This document shows positions 48,979 through 57,527 of a stretch of 64,000 bases of DNA, piece after piece. The translations under genes were made by a program, and so were the position numbers. Every line of letters begins with the position of its first letter. The first letter of the stretch is position 1. Origin of the DNA: Microbacterium sp. TPD7012 (GTDB lineage Bacteria > Actinomycetota > Actinomycetes > Actinomycetales > Microbacteriaceae); contig NZ_QDFV01000001.1 of NCBI RefSeq assembly GCF_003075395.1, forward strand, positions 717,543 through 781,542, read 5' to 3'. Below the pieces are notes generated by a model. That model saw only the letters and a program-made list of their open reading frames with translations, had not been told where the DNA came from and ran no database searches.

Positions 48979-49983
48979 ATGTCCGCGAAGAAGCGCATCC
49001 GCGTCGCGATCGGTCTGGCAGCAGCCGGCGCACTCACCATCGGCCTTGCGGCCTGCTCGACCGGCGGTTCCGGCGGTTCCGGGGGCGATGCCGGCGGCTC
49101 CGACGAGCTCACCACCGTGGGCTTCGTCGCCGTGGGCCCCGAGGGCGCGTGGCGGGAGGCCAACGAGCAGAACATCCAGGACACCTTCACGGAGGAGGCG
49201 GGGTACGAGCTGAAGTACGCCCCGGCCACGAACCTCGACCAGAAGTCGCAGATCGACGCGTTCACGTCGTTCGTCGACGAGGGCGTCGACGTGATCCTGC
49301 TGTCGGCGACGGAGGCCTCCGGCTGGGAGGACTCGCTCAAGCGCGCACAGGAGGCCGAGATCCCGGTGATCCTGCTCGACCGCGGCATCGAGCCCGACGA
49401 CGACAGCCTGTACGTGACCCGCATCGCCCCCGACAACGTCGAGGTCGCGAAGGAGGTCGGCACCTGGGCTGCGGCCACCTTCCCGGACGGCGGCAACTAC
49501 GTCGTCCTCGAGGGGCCGGCCGGTGTCGGCGTCGTCAACGAGCGCAACGAGGGCTTCGACGAGGGCCTCGGCGACTCGTCGCTCACCAAGCTCGACGCGC
49601 AGACCGCGAACTGGTCCGCGGAGGAGGGCAAGAGCGTCTTCGAGACGATGCTCAAGTCGGCGAACAACGACATCCAGCTCGTGTTCGCACAGAACGACGA
49701 GATGGGTCTCGGAGCCGCGCAGGCCGCGGAGGAGGCCGGCCTCGTCGTGGGCACAGACGTGAAGATCGCCACGATCGACGGCACCAAGAACGCCATGCAG
49801 GCGCTCGCCGACGGTCAGCTCAGCTACGTGCACGAGTACAACCCGCTGTTCGGCGAGACCGCGCTCGAGGTCGTCGAGAAGGCGCTCGCCGGCGAAGAGG
49901 TCGAGTCGTACATCGTCGTGCCGAGCGAGGCCTTCGATTCGGCCGAGGCGGCCAAGGCCGTGCTCGCCGACCGCAAGTACTGA
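48979..49983 (+). CDS. ytfQ: Sugar-binding lipoprotein, YtfQ type (galactofuranose / furanose sugars)
   Basis: CUT2 binding lipoprotein of 334 aa; lipobox 'GLAAC' with Cys26. The mature part starts 'TVGFVAVGPEGAWREANEQN' and has 'QIDAFTSFVDEGVDVILLSA', 'GWEDSLKRAQEAEIPVILLDR' and 'FAQNDEMGLGAAQAAEEAG', which line up with YtfQ motif by motif (Trp-Arg after the first strand, Gly-Trp in the cleft, 'PVxLLDR'). YtfQ binds furanose forms of galactose and arabinose. It opens the ytfQ-ytfR-ytfT-yjfF order and is followed by two stable hairpins. Confidence 0.88.
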   Translation: MSAKKRIRVAIGLAAAGALTIGLAACSTGGSGGSGGDAGGSDELTTVGFVAVGPEGAWREANEQNIQDTFTEEAGYELKYAPATNLDQKSQIDAFTSFVDEGVDVILLSATEASGWEDSLKRAQEAEIPVILLDRGIEPDDDSLYVTRIAPDNVEVAKEVGTWAAATFPDGGNYVVLEGPAGVGVVNERNEGFDEGLGDSSLTKLDAQTANWSAEEGKSVFETMLKSANNDIQLVFAQNDEMGLGAAQAAEEAGLVVGTDVKIATIDGTKNAMQALADGQLSYVHEYNPLFGETALEVVEKALAGEEVESYIVVPSEAFDSAEAAKAVLADRKY

Positions 49984-49990
49984 TCCATCC

Positions 49991-50045
49991 GCCGGAGCGA
50001 TCCGGCGACCGGCCCGGGTGGCGCGCTCGTCGCGCCGCCCGGGCC
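49991..50045 (+). other. Two hairpins between ytfQ and ytfR
   Basis: GCCGGA-GCGA-TCCGGC (49991-50006) is a perfect stem; GGCCCGGGTGGCGCG (50011-50025) with CGCGCCGCCCGGGCC (50031-50045) is a 15-base stem with one mismatch. There is no T-tract. Stems in this place usually protect the binding-protein mRNA and lower downstream expression. Confidence 0.75.
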
Positions 50046-50065
50046 GTGCAGACGGGAAGACAGCG

Positions 50066-51673
50066 ATGAACGAAGAACTCCCCCTCGTCGAGATGCGCGG
50101 GATCACGATCGAGTTCCCCGGGGTGAAGGCCCTCGACGAAGTCGGCTTCCGCCTCTTCCCCGGCGAGGTCCATGCCCTCATGGGTGAGAACGGCGCCGGG
50201 AAGTCGACGCTGATCAAGGCTCTGACCGGCGTCTACCGGATCGACTCCGGATCGATCGCGGTCGCGGGTCTCGAGCGCAGCTTCAGCGGTGCGGGCGACG
50301 CGCAGGATGCCGGGATCTCGACCGTGTATCAGGAGGTCAACCTCGCGCCGAATCTCTCGATCGGGGAGAACGTGATGCTCGGCCACGAGGTCCGCGGCGT
50401 GCTCGGCATCAACTGGGCGGCGACCCATCGGTCCGCCACCGAGGCCCTCACCCGCCTCGGCCTCGGCCACCTCGACACCCGCAAACCGCTCTCCACCCTG
50501 TCGATCGCCCTGCAGCAGCTCGTCGCGATCAGTCGGGCGATGGCGATCAAGGCCAAGGTGCTGATCCTCGACGAGCCCACGTCGAGCCTCGATGCCGCAG
50601 AGGTCGACGGGCTCTTCGCCGTGATCCGCTCTCTTCGCGACCAGGGCGTGGCCATCCTCTTCGTCTCGCACTTCCTCGACCAGATCTATGCGATCAGCGA
50701 CCGGCTCACTGTCCTCCGCAACGGCCAGTACGTCGGCGAGTACCTGACGCGCGACCTCGACAGGCACGCTCTGATCTCGAAGATGATCGGCAAGGACCTC
50801 GACGCCTTGAAGTCGCTCGGCGGCAACCGACGTCGGGCCCCCCGTGACGCGGGCGAGAAGCCGTTGCTCTCGGCATCCGGCATCGCCAGGCGCGGCGCGG
50901 TCGAGGCGACCGACCTCGACATCCGTCCGGGAGAGATCGTCGGGTTCGCGGGGCTCCTCGGCTCGGGCCGCACCGAGCTCGCCCGCCTGCTCTACGGAGC
51001 CGACCGCGCCGACGAGGGCGCGATCGAGCTCCACGGGCACCGTGTCGACCTGCGCTCGCCTGCGGATGCCCTCCCGCGGCGCATCGCGTTCTCGACCGAG
51101 AATCGGCGCGACGAGGGGATCATCGGCGACCTCACCGTGCGCGAGAACATCATCCTCGCCGTCCAGGCGGAGCGCGGATGGGCCAGACCCATGTCGCGCA
51201 AGGAGCAGGACGCGATCGTGGAGAAGTACATCGCCGAGCTCAACGTCCGTCCGGCCGATCCCGAGCGGATGATCAAGAACCTCTCCGGCGGGAACCAGCA
51301 GAAGGTGCTCCTCGGGCGCTGGCTGGCCACGAAGCCCGAACTGCTCATCCTGGACGAGCCCACGCGCGGCATCGACGTCGGCGCCAAGGCCGAGATCCAG
51401 GAGGCCGTCGCCGAGCTCGCCGAGGAAGGCGTCGCCGTGGTCTTCATCTCGTCCGAGCTCGAGGAGGTGGTGCGACTCTCCGAGCGCATCGTCGTCCTCA
51501 AGGACCACCGCAAGATCGGCGAGCTCCAGAACGGACCGGATGTCACGGCGCAGGCGATCGTCGACGTGATCGCCGCGCACGGCGTGGACGCCGCGGCCGA
51601 GACCCTCGACGACGCCGACGGCGTCCTGCCGGATAGCATCGCCCTCACGACCGACAAGGAGGCAGCGCGATGA
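50066..51673 (+). CDS. ytfR: Sugar ABC transporter ATP-binding protein, YtfR type
   Basis: Tandem-domain CUT2 ATPase of 535 aa: 'GENGAGKSTLIKALTGVY', 'LSIALQQLVAISRAMA' and 'VLILDEPTSSLD' in domain 1; 'NLSGGNQQKVLLGRWL' and 'LLILDEPTRGIDVGAKAEI' in domain 2. It energises the YtfT/YjfF permease pair. The ATG at 50066 has GGGAAGA in front; the frame remains open upstream but without a better start. The C-terminal 30 residues (Asp/Ala-rich) are an extension. The next gene's ATG overlaps its stop. Confidence 0.9.
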   Translation: MNEELPLVEMRGITIEFPGVKALDEVGFRLFPGEVHALMGENGAGKSTLIKALTGVYRIDSGSIAVAGLERSFSGAGDAQDAGISTVYQEVNLAPNLSIGENVMLGHEVRGVLGINWAATHRSATEALTRLGLGHLDTRKPLSTLSIALQQLVAISRAMAIKAKVLILDEPTSSLDAAEVDGLFAVIRSLRDQGVAILFVSHFLDQIYAISDRLTVLRNGQYVGEYLTRDLDRHALISKMIGKDLDALKSLGGNRRRAPRDAGEKPLLSASGIARRGAVEATDLDIRPGEIVGFAGLLGSGRTELARLLYGADRADEGAIELHGHRVDLRSPADALPRRIAFSTENRRDEGIIGDLTVRENIILAVQAERGWARPMSRKEQDAIVEKYIAELNVRPADPERMIKNLSGGNQQKVLLGRWLATKPELLILDEPTRGIDVGAKAEIQEAVAELAEEGVAVVFISSELEEVVRLSERIVVLKDHRKIGELQNGPDVTAQAIVDVIAAHGVDAAAETLDDADGVLPDSIALTTDKEAAR

Positions 51674-52743
51674 CCGCCGCAGCCGGCACCAGCTTCTGGC
51701 GCGATCTGATCCACAAGCCCTTCTTCTGGGGGATCGTGGCGATCGTCGCACTCCTCGCGTTGAACGTGCTCAAGGACCCGACGTACCTGGCCCTCACGAT
51801 CAACCCGAACAACGGCAACCTCGTCGGCAACCTCATCGACATCCTGCGCCAGGCGGCACCGGTGATGATGATCGCGATCGGCATGTCCCTCGTGATCGCC
51901 ACCGGCGGCATCGATCTCTCGGTCGGATCACTGATGGCGGTCTCCGGCGCGGTGGCGATGGAGTTCCTCAGCGCCGCCGGCGACTCCGGCAGCGTCGGTG
52001 CGGCGCTCGGTGCGATCGGGCTCGCGCTCGTGATCACCGGCATCCTCGGGGCGGTCAACGGCATCCTCGTCGCCTATGTCGGACTGCAGCCCTTCATCGC
52101 GACCCTCGTGCTGATGCTGGCAGGACGCGGCATCGCCAAGGTGATCACCGGGGGACAGAACACCACCGCGTCGAACGACCCGTTCCGCTGGATCGCGAAC
52201 GGCTTCGTGATCGGCATCCCTGTGGTGTTCATCCTCGCGGTGCTGCTCGTGCTCGTCGTCGGCTGGGTCGTGCGCAGGAGCGCCCTCGGTCTCATGATCG
52301 AGGCGATCGGCATCAACCCGAGGGCGAGCAGGATGGCGGGCATCAAGCCCAAGGGTCTGCTGCTCACCACCTACATCCTCAGCGGCATCCTCGCCGGGAT
52401 CGCGGGCATCATGTCGGTCGGCAGCGTCATGACCGTCGACATCTCCCGCACCGGCTATCAGCTGGAGCTCGATGCGATCCTCGCCGTCGTCATCGGCGGA
52501 GCGTCGCTCGCCGGCGGCAAGTTCTCCCTGAGCGGCGCGTTCGTCGGGGCCCTGCTCATCGCGACGCTCGACAAGACCGTGCTGTACCTCGGCGTCTCGT
52601 CGTCGGCGACCCCGGCGTTCAAGGCCGTCGTGATCGTCGTGCTGTGCCTGCTGCAGTCCGAGCGCGTGCGGAGCTGGTTCCGCCGTCGACGCCGCGTCGC
52701 GCCACCCGAACAGCTCTCCGTGAAAGAGGAGGTGGCGGCATGA
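51670..52743 (+). CDS. ytfT: Sugar ABC transporter permease, YtfT type
   Basis: Membrane subunit of 357 aa with CUT2 motifs 'IATGGIDLSVGSLMAVSG', 'GLQPFIATLVLMLAGRGIA' and 'AIGINPRASRMAGIKPKG'. The N-terminal 20 residues are cytoplasmic. The segment 'TGGQNTTASNDPFRWIANG' between helices fits YtfT, where an outside loop differs from RbsC. It overlaps both neighbours by 4 bases (ATGA). Confidence 0.88.
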   Translation: MTAAAGTSFWRDLIHKPFFWGIVAIVALLALNVLKDPTYLALTINPNNGNLVGNLIDILRQAAPVMMIAIGMSLVIATGGIDLSVGSLMAVSGAVAMEFLSAAGDSGSVGAALGAIGLALVITGILGAVNGILVAYVGLQPFIATLVLMLAGRGIAKVITGGQNTTASNDPFRWIANGFVIGIPVVFILAVLLVLVVGWVVRRSALGLMIEAIGINPRASRMAGIKPKGLLLTTYILSGILAGIAGIMSVGSVMTVDISRTGYQLELDAILAVVIGGASLAGGKFSLSGAFVGALLIATLDKTVLYLGVSSSATPAFKAVVIVVLCLLQSERVRSWFRRRRRVAPPEQLSVKEEVAA

Positions 52744-53777
52744 GCGTCGTGACGGCGGCTCCCGCTCCGCAGACCCAGGACACCGTGCTCGATCGGATCC
52801 GTCGGATGATCCGGGCCAACCCCTCGGTGCTGCCGACCATCGCCTCGGTGGTCATCTTCGTCGGCATGGTCGTGTTCGGCGAGGTCGCGTACGGCCGGAT
52901 CCTGCAGGCCAACACCCTGTCGAATCTGCTGATCAACAACGCGCACCTCATCGTGCTCGCGGTGGCTCTGACGTTCGTCATCCTCACCGGAGGCATCGAT
53001 CTGTCGGTCGGCTCGATCATCGCGCTGTCCTCGGTCGCCGGCGTGATGCTCTCCAACGCCGGATGGAACGCCTTCGCGGTGATCGTCGCGATGATCGGCA
53101 TCGGAGCCCTCTTCGGCGTGGTGTCGGGAGTGCTGATCCGGTACTTCAACGTGCAGCCGTTCATCGCGACCCTCGCGATGATGTTCCTCGGGCGGGGGCT
53201 CGCCTCGCTCCTCAGCACCAAGCCGGAGCGGCTCGGTGAGGACTCGCCGATCCGCTGGATCGGAGTGCAGCTCAAGATCGTCGACGGCCCGAAGGTGAAC
53301 GACCTCGTGATCACCCCGGCGGTGCTGATCGCCGTGATCGTCGTCGCCGCGGCGTTCTTCGTGCTGCACCGCACGCGTACCGGTCGCACGGTCTACGCGA
53401 TCGGCGGCTCCGAGAGCTCGGCCCTGCTGATGGGGCTCCCGGTGCACCGCACGAAGGTGCTCGTCTACGTGATCAGCGGCTCGCTCGCCGGCCTCGCGGC
53501 CGTGCTCTACACGGCCCGGCTCGGCACGGCGCAGAACATCACCGGGATCGGGTGGGAGCTCGACGCGATCGCCGCAGCGGTCATCGGCGGGACGGTGCTG
53601 ACCGGCGCCTACGGCTATGTGCTCGGCTCGGTGATCGGTGCGCTGGTGCTGGGGCTGATGAACGTGCTGATCACGCGCGACGGCGGTATCCCGCCGGAGA
53701 TGACGACCATCATCACCGGCGGCATCCTGCTCGTGTTCGTGCTGCTGCAGCGGGCGGTGACCCGCAAACGGGAGTAG
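52740..53777 (+). CDS. yjfF: Sugar ABC transporter permease, YjfF type
   Basis: Second membrane subunit (345 aa), forming a heterodimer with YtfT; most CUT2 importers have only one permease gene, so the pair is the mark of the YtfQRT-YjfF system. Motifs: 'ILTGGIDLSVGSIIALSS', 'NVQPFIATLAMMFLGRGLA', 'AIGGSESSALLMGLPVHR' and 'VIGGTVLTGAYGYVLG'. The start ATG 52740 is in an ATGA overlap; upstream in-frame codons lie inside ytfT. Confidence 0.88.
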   Translation: MSVVTAAPAPQTQDTVLDRIRRMIRANPSVLPTIASVVIFVGMVVFGEVAYGRILQANTLSNLLINNAHLIVLAVALTFVILTGGIDLSVGSIIALSSVAGVMLSNAGWNAFAVIVAMIGIGALFGVVSGVLIRYFNVQPFIATLAMMFLGRGLASLLSTKPERLGEDSPIRWIGVQLKIVDGPKVNDLVITPAVLIAVIVVAAAFFVLHRTRTGRTVYAIGGSESSALLMGLPVHRTKVLVYVISGSLAGLAAVLYTARLGTAQNITGIGWELDAIAAAVIGGTVLTGAYGYVLGSVIGALVLGLMNVLITRDGGIPPEMTTIITGGILLVFVLLQRAVTRKRE

Positions 53778-53794
53778 CCGGGAGCGGGGCCGAC

Positions 53795-55663
53795 TCAGTT
53801 CGTCGGGATCCAGACCCGCATGGTCGACGGCCCGCGCTGCGCCCAGTCGTGGTACGGCACCAGCACGGCATCCGCGACCTCGTCGGACGCGCGGTGCCGC
53901 AGCGGCAGGCGCACCTGCCCGCCCGATTCGACCGGTTCCCCGGCGACGACCGCGTCCACGATGTCGGCACCGAAGTCGATCGACTCCAGTGCGAGCACCT
54001 CGGGGCCGCGCTCGACGACGACGGATCCGCGCACGGCATCCACTCGAGGATCGGCGCTGCTCACCCGGGCGACCAGCGGCAGGGTCAGCTCGACGACGTC
54101 GCCGGCGCGGAAGGGACGACGCACCTCGACCCTGCCGGGAGCGGCCGCCTCCTCCGTGACCTCGCCGTCGGCTTCCACGCGCACCGTCGCCCCCTCGGCC
54201 CACGCCGGCACCCGCAGCGTCAGGGTGAACTCGGCATCCTCGGCGATCGACACGCGGATGCCGCCGTCGACCGGGTAGCCCGTCTCGACGTCGAGCGCGA
54301 CGACCCTCCCGTCGGGGAGCGTCGTGCGCACGGATGCCGGCGCGTACTGGTGCAGCTGCACGCCCTCGGCGTCTGAGGTCGCGAGGTAGGCGGCGAGGCT
54401 CGCGAACGTGCGCGCCACGTTGGGCGGGCAGCACGAGACCTCGAACCAGGGTGCGCGCAGCGAGGACGACGCCCGCTTCGACGTGCCATCGGGATCGGCC
54501 TCGACCCCCGGCATCCGCTGGTGGAGCGTGTTGGCGTAGTAGAACGCGCGCCCGTCGGGAGCGGGCGAGGTGGCGACGACGTTGAACAGCGTGCGCTCGA
54601 TGAGGTCGGCGTGCTGCGTCCCGCCCGTCGCGAGCAGCAGGCGCCACGAGAACATGATCGACCCCACGCCGGCGCAGGTCTCGGAGTAGGCGCGATCGCT
54701 CGGCAGCTCCCAGTCGGCGCCGAACGCCTCGTCCTGGTGGTGCGAGCCCTGTCCCCCGGTCACGTAGGTGCGGCGTTCCGTCGTGCGGTGCCACTGGGCG
54801 CGCAGGGCATCGAGCAGACCGTCGTCGGAGAGCTCCACGGCGACGTCGGTCGCCCCGGAGGCGAGGTAGTTCGCCCGCACGGCGTGTCCGCGCAGCGCCT
54901 CGGCCTCGCGCACCGGCACGTCGTCCTGGAAGTACTCCTGCCCCCATTCGATCTCGGCGAGGGTCCCGCGTCCGTGCCGCTCGACGAACAAGGCGGCCTG
55001 ATCGATGAAGCGCTGCTCGCCGAGCGCCCGTCCGAGCTCCGCGAGACCGACCTCGACCTCGGCATGGCCGCAGACCGCGTCGCGTCCGGCGGGCCCGAAC
55101 TCGCGGATGACCAGCTCTGCCGCGCGTCGCGCGATCTCGATCAGCCCGTCGTCGGAATCGGGGCGGGTGCGATGACGCGCGACCGCCGCCTGGAACAGGT
55201 GCCCGAGGCAGTACAGCTCATGCCCCCACTCCAGGTCCGACCAGCGGTCGCCCTGGCCGGGGCGACCGAACCGCGTGTTCAGGTAGCCGTCGGCCTCCTG
55301 CGCGGCCGCGACGCGTGCCACGACCGACCGGAACCGCTGCTCGAGCGCGGCGTCTGCCGCGGCATCCGTCCGTCCGATCTCCCAGGCGAGCGCCTCGAGG
55401 TACTTGTAGACCTCGGAGTCGGCGAACTCCCGGCCCCGACGTCCCGCGGGCAGCGCGCCGGCGGCGGCGAGATCGAAGTTCGGCAGCCAGCCCTCGGACT
55501 CGAGACGAGAGGCGATGTGATCGAGCGTCGCCGTGCCGTTGATCTCCTGGCGCTCGCCCCAGAACCCTCCGGTGATGCGCACTTCGGAGAGGCCGAGCGG
55601 GCGCAGGCGACCGCGCGTGGGGACCACCGGCGCCGCCGGTGCAGTGGTGGCGTACATGGTCAT
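53795..55663 (-). CDS. Beta-L-arabinofuranosidase, GH127 family
   Basis: Cytosolic glycosidase (622 aa, formerly DUF1680). The zinc-cysteine active site is intact: E328 and C330 in 'RAYSETCAGVGS' and C411-C412 in 'EVSCCPPNVAR', C411 being the expected nucleophile; 'GGFWGERQEINGTATLDHI' and 'HELYCLGHLFQAAVA' are also family hallmarks. It removes beta-linked L-arabinofuranose, as found on extensin-type glycoproteins and arabinan side chains. It starts in a 4-base overlap with the MalG-type permease and closes an importer operon. Confidence 0.93.
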   Translation of the reverse strand: MTMYATTAPAAPVVPTRGRLRPLGLSEVRITGGFWGERQEINGTATLDHIASRLESEGWLPNFDLAAAGALPAGRRGREFADSEVYKYLEALAWEIGRTDAAADAALEQRFRSVVARVAAAQEADGYLNTRFGRPGQGDRWSDLEWGHELYCLGHLFQAAVARHRTRPDSDDGLIEIARRAAELVIREFGPAGRDAVCGHAEVEVGLAELGRALGEQRFIDQAALFVERHGRGTLAEIEWGQEYFQDDVPVREAEALRGHAVRANYLASGATDVAVELSDDGLLDALRAQWHRTTERRTYVTGGQGSHHQDEAFGADWELPSDRAYSETCAGVGSIMFSWRLLLATGGTQHADLIERTLFNVVATSPAPDGRAFYYANTLHQRMPGVEADPDGTSKRASSSLRAPWFEVSCCPPNVARTFASLAAYLATSDAEGVQLHQYAPASVRTTLPDGRVVALDVETGYPVDGGIRVSIAEDAEFTLTLRVPAWAEGATVRVEADGEVTEEAAAPGRVEVRRPFRAGDVVELTLPLVARVSSADPRVDAVRGSVVVERGPEVLALESIDFGADIVDAVVAGEPVESGGQVRLPLRHRASDEVADAVLVPYHDWAQRGPSTMRVWIPTN

Positions 55664-56550
55664 CCCTTGAAGGCGCCGGACATGAAGCCGCGCACGTAGT
55701 GTCGTTGGAGGATCAGGAAGAGAAGGATGCAGGGGAGCGCCAGCACGACCACCCCGGCCTCGGTCGCGCCGTAGTCGACCACGCCCTGCACCTGCCCGCG
55801 GAGGTTCGCGACCGCGAGCGGCAGCGTCATCCGGTTGGAGTCGTTGATGAGGATCAGCGGGGCCATGAAGTCGTTCCACGCCGTGAGGAAGGCGAAGAGC
55901 CCGACGGTCACGAGCCCCGGCTTGACCGCCGGCAGCAGCACCCGCCACAGGGCGCCCCAGCTGGAGCATCCGTCGACCATGGCGGCCTCGTCCATCTCGC
56001 GCGGGATCGACTCGAACGAGATCCGCATCATGAACATCGAGAACGGCAGCTGGAACATCGTGATCACGAGCGCGACGCCCACGAGCGAGTTCTGCAGGCC
56101 GACCGCGTTGAGGATCACGTAGAGCGGGATCAGCAGGGTCGCATACGGCACCATGAGGATCGCGAGCGTCACCAGGAACAGCGCGTTCTTGCCGGGGAAC
56201 GAGAACCGGGCGAAGGCGTAGCCGCCCAGCAGCGAGATGAACAGGGTGAGGGCGACCGTGAGCACCGAGACGAACAGCGAGTTGCCCAGGTACACCCAGA
56301 TGCCCGCCTGGTAGTCGGCGAGGGCGATGTAGTTGCCGAAGCCCCAGCCGTCGGTCTGGCTCGTACCGGCCACCGGGCTGAGCGAGGAGACGCCGGTCCA
56401 GATGAGCGGATAGAGGAAGATCACCGCGAGGGCGGTCGTGAACACCCAGTAGGGGATGCCGAAGACGATGCGCGCCGCTCTCGAGCGGTACCGCGGAGCG
56501 GCGGGCTGATGGTTCGGGGCGATGATCGTGCGCGTGAGTGTCTGGGACAT
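55660..56550 (-). CDS. Carbohydrate ABC transporter permease, MalG type (GH127 operon)
   Basis: Membrane subunit (296 aa from this start) with six hydrophobic segments and EAA loop 'MDEAAMVDGCSSWGALWRVLLP'. I use ATG 56550, four bases after the upstream stop; an in-frame ATG at 56565 would overlap the upstream gene by 11 bases and add five residues. It is followed by GH127 in a 4-base overlap. Confidence 0.9.
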   Translation of the reverse strand: MSQTLTRTIIAPNHQPAAPRYRSRAARIVFGIPYWVFTTALAVIFLYPLIWTGVSSLSPVAGTSQTDGWGFGNYIALADYQAGIWVYLGNSLFVSVLTVALTLFISLLGGYAFARFSFPGKNALFLVTLAILMVPYATLLIPLYVILNAVGLQNSLVGVALVITMFQLPFSMFMMRISFESIPREMDEAAMVDGCSSWGALWRVLLPAVKPGLVTVGLFAFLTAWNDFMAPLILINDSNRMTLPLAVANLRGQVQGVVDYGATEAGVVVLALPCILLFLILQRHYVRGFMSGAFKG

Positions 56551-56554
56551 GGCT

Positions 56555-57460
56555 TCAGCTCTCATCCGGACGCCGGAAGGCGCGCAACTGGAAGACGTTG
56601 ATGACGATGAGCGCGAGCAGCACGATCACCGAGAGGGCGCCGGCGATGCCGAGGCTGTTCTGACCCTGGAAGGCCACGTTGTAGATGAGCTGCACGACCG
56701 TCATGGTGCTGTTGTCGGGGCCGCCCTTGGTGAGGATGTAGAACTGCTCGAACGCGAGCAGCGAGCCGGTCACGCACATGACGGTGGTGAGCGCGAAGGT
56801 CGGCTTGAGGAGGGGCACCGTGATGTAGCGGAACGTCTGCCAGCGGCTCGAGCCGTCGATGCGCGCGGCTTCGTAGATGTCATCCGGGATGCCCTGCAGG
56901 CCCACGAGCATCAGCAGCATGTAGAAGCCGGCGAAGCGCCACACGATGAGGAAGATCGTCGACCAGAGGGCGCCGTCGGGGGTGCCGAGGAACGTGATGC
57001 CCCACGACTTCATCAGACCGGCGAAGGGGCCGGCGATGGGGGAGTACAGCACGTAGAACAGCAGAGACGCGGAGGCCAGGCCGAGGGCGCTCGGGATGAG
57101 GAAGGCCGTGCGCAGGAGGCCCTTCCACCGGGTCGACTCCTGCACGAGGAGGGCGAGGCCGAGGCCCAGGCCGATCAGGATCACGGTCGTGATCAGGGTG
57201 TACAGCAGGGTGAAGCGGATGCTGTCCCAGAAGAGCCGGTGGCTGACGGCATCCACGTAGTTCTCGGGGAAGTTCGGGCCGCGGTTGCCGCTGAGCAGCG
57301 GCCAGTCGGACCCGGACATCTGCAGCACGAGCACCAGCGGCACCACGAACAGCAGGGCCACGAAGATCGCGGTCGGTGCGGCGTAGAGCCAGCCCTGCAC
57401 GGGCCCGCCGAATCCGGTGCGCACGCGGCGGCGGCGCAGCGGGGATGCGGTCGAGGTCAT
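56555..57460 (-). CDS. Carbohydrate ABC transporter permease, MalF type (GH127 operon)
   Basis: Membrane subunit (301 aa) with six hydrophobic segments from about residue 20 and EAA loop 'YEAARIDGSSRWQTFRYITVP'. It lies 67 bases after the binding-protein stop, and a perfect GC-rich hairpin (57493-57520) fills that gap. The C-terminal 'VIVLLALIVINVFQLRAFRR' is a standard last helix. Confidence 0.92.
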   Translation of the reverse strand: MTSTASPLRRRRVRTGFGGPVQGWLYAAPTAIFVALLFVVPLVLVLQMSGSDWPLLSGNRGPNFPENYVDAVSHRLFWDSIRFTLLYTLITTVILIGLGLGLALLVQESTRWKGLLRTAFLIPSALGLASASLLFYVLYSPIAGPFAGLMKSWGITFLGTPDGALWSTIFLIVWRFAGFYMLLMLVGLQGIPDDIYEAARIDGSSRWQTFRYITVPLLKPTFALTTVMCVTGSLLAFEQFYILTKGGPDNSTMTVVQLIYNVAFQGQNSLGIAGALSVIVLLALIVINVFQLRAFRRPDES

Positions 57461-57492
57461 CTCAGTCTCTTTCGATCGGGGCGAGCGGGCGC

Positions 57493-57520
57493 TGGGGCGG
57501 CGCGGTCGTGCGCCGCCCCA
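57493..57520 (-). other. Hairpin between binding-protein and permease genes
   Basis: TGGGGCGGCGC (57493-57503) and GCGCCGCCCCA (57510-57520) form a perfect 11-bp stem with a 6-base loop and no T-tract, in the same place relative to the binding-protein gene as the hairpins at 49991-50045. Confidence 0.75.
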
Positions 57521-57527
57521 CCGGAGG

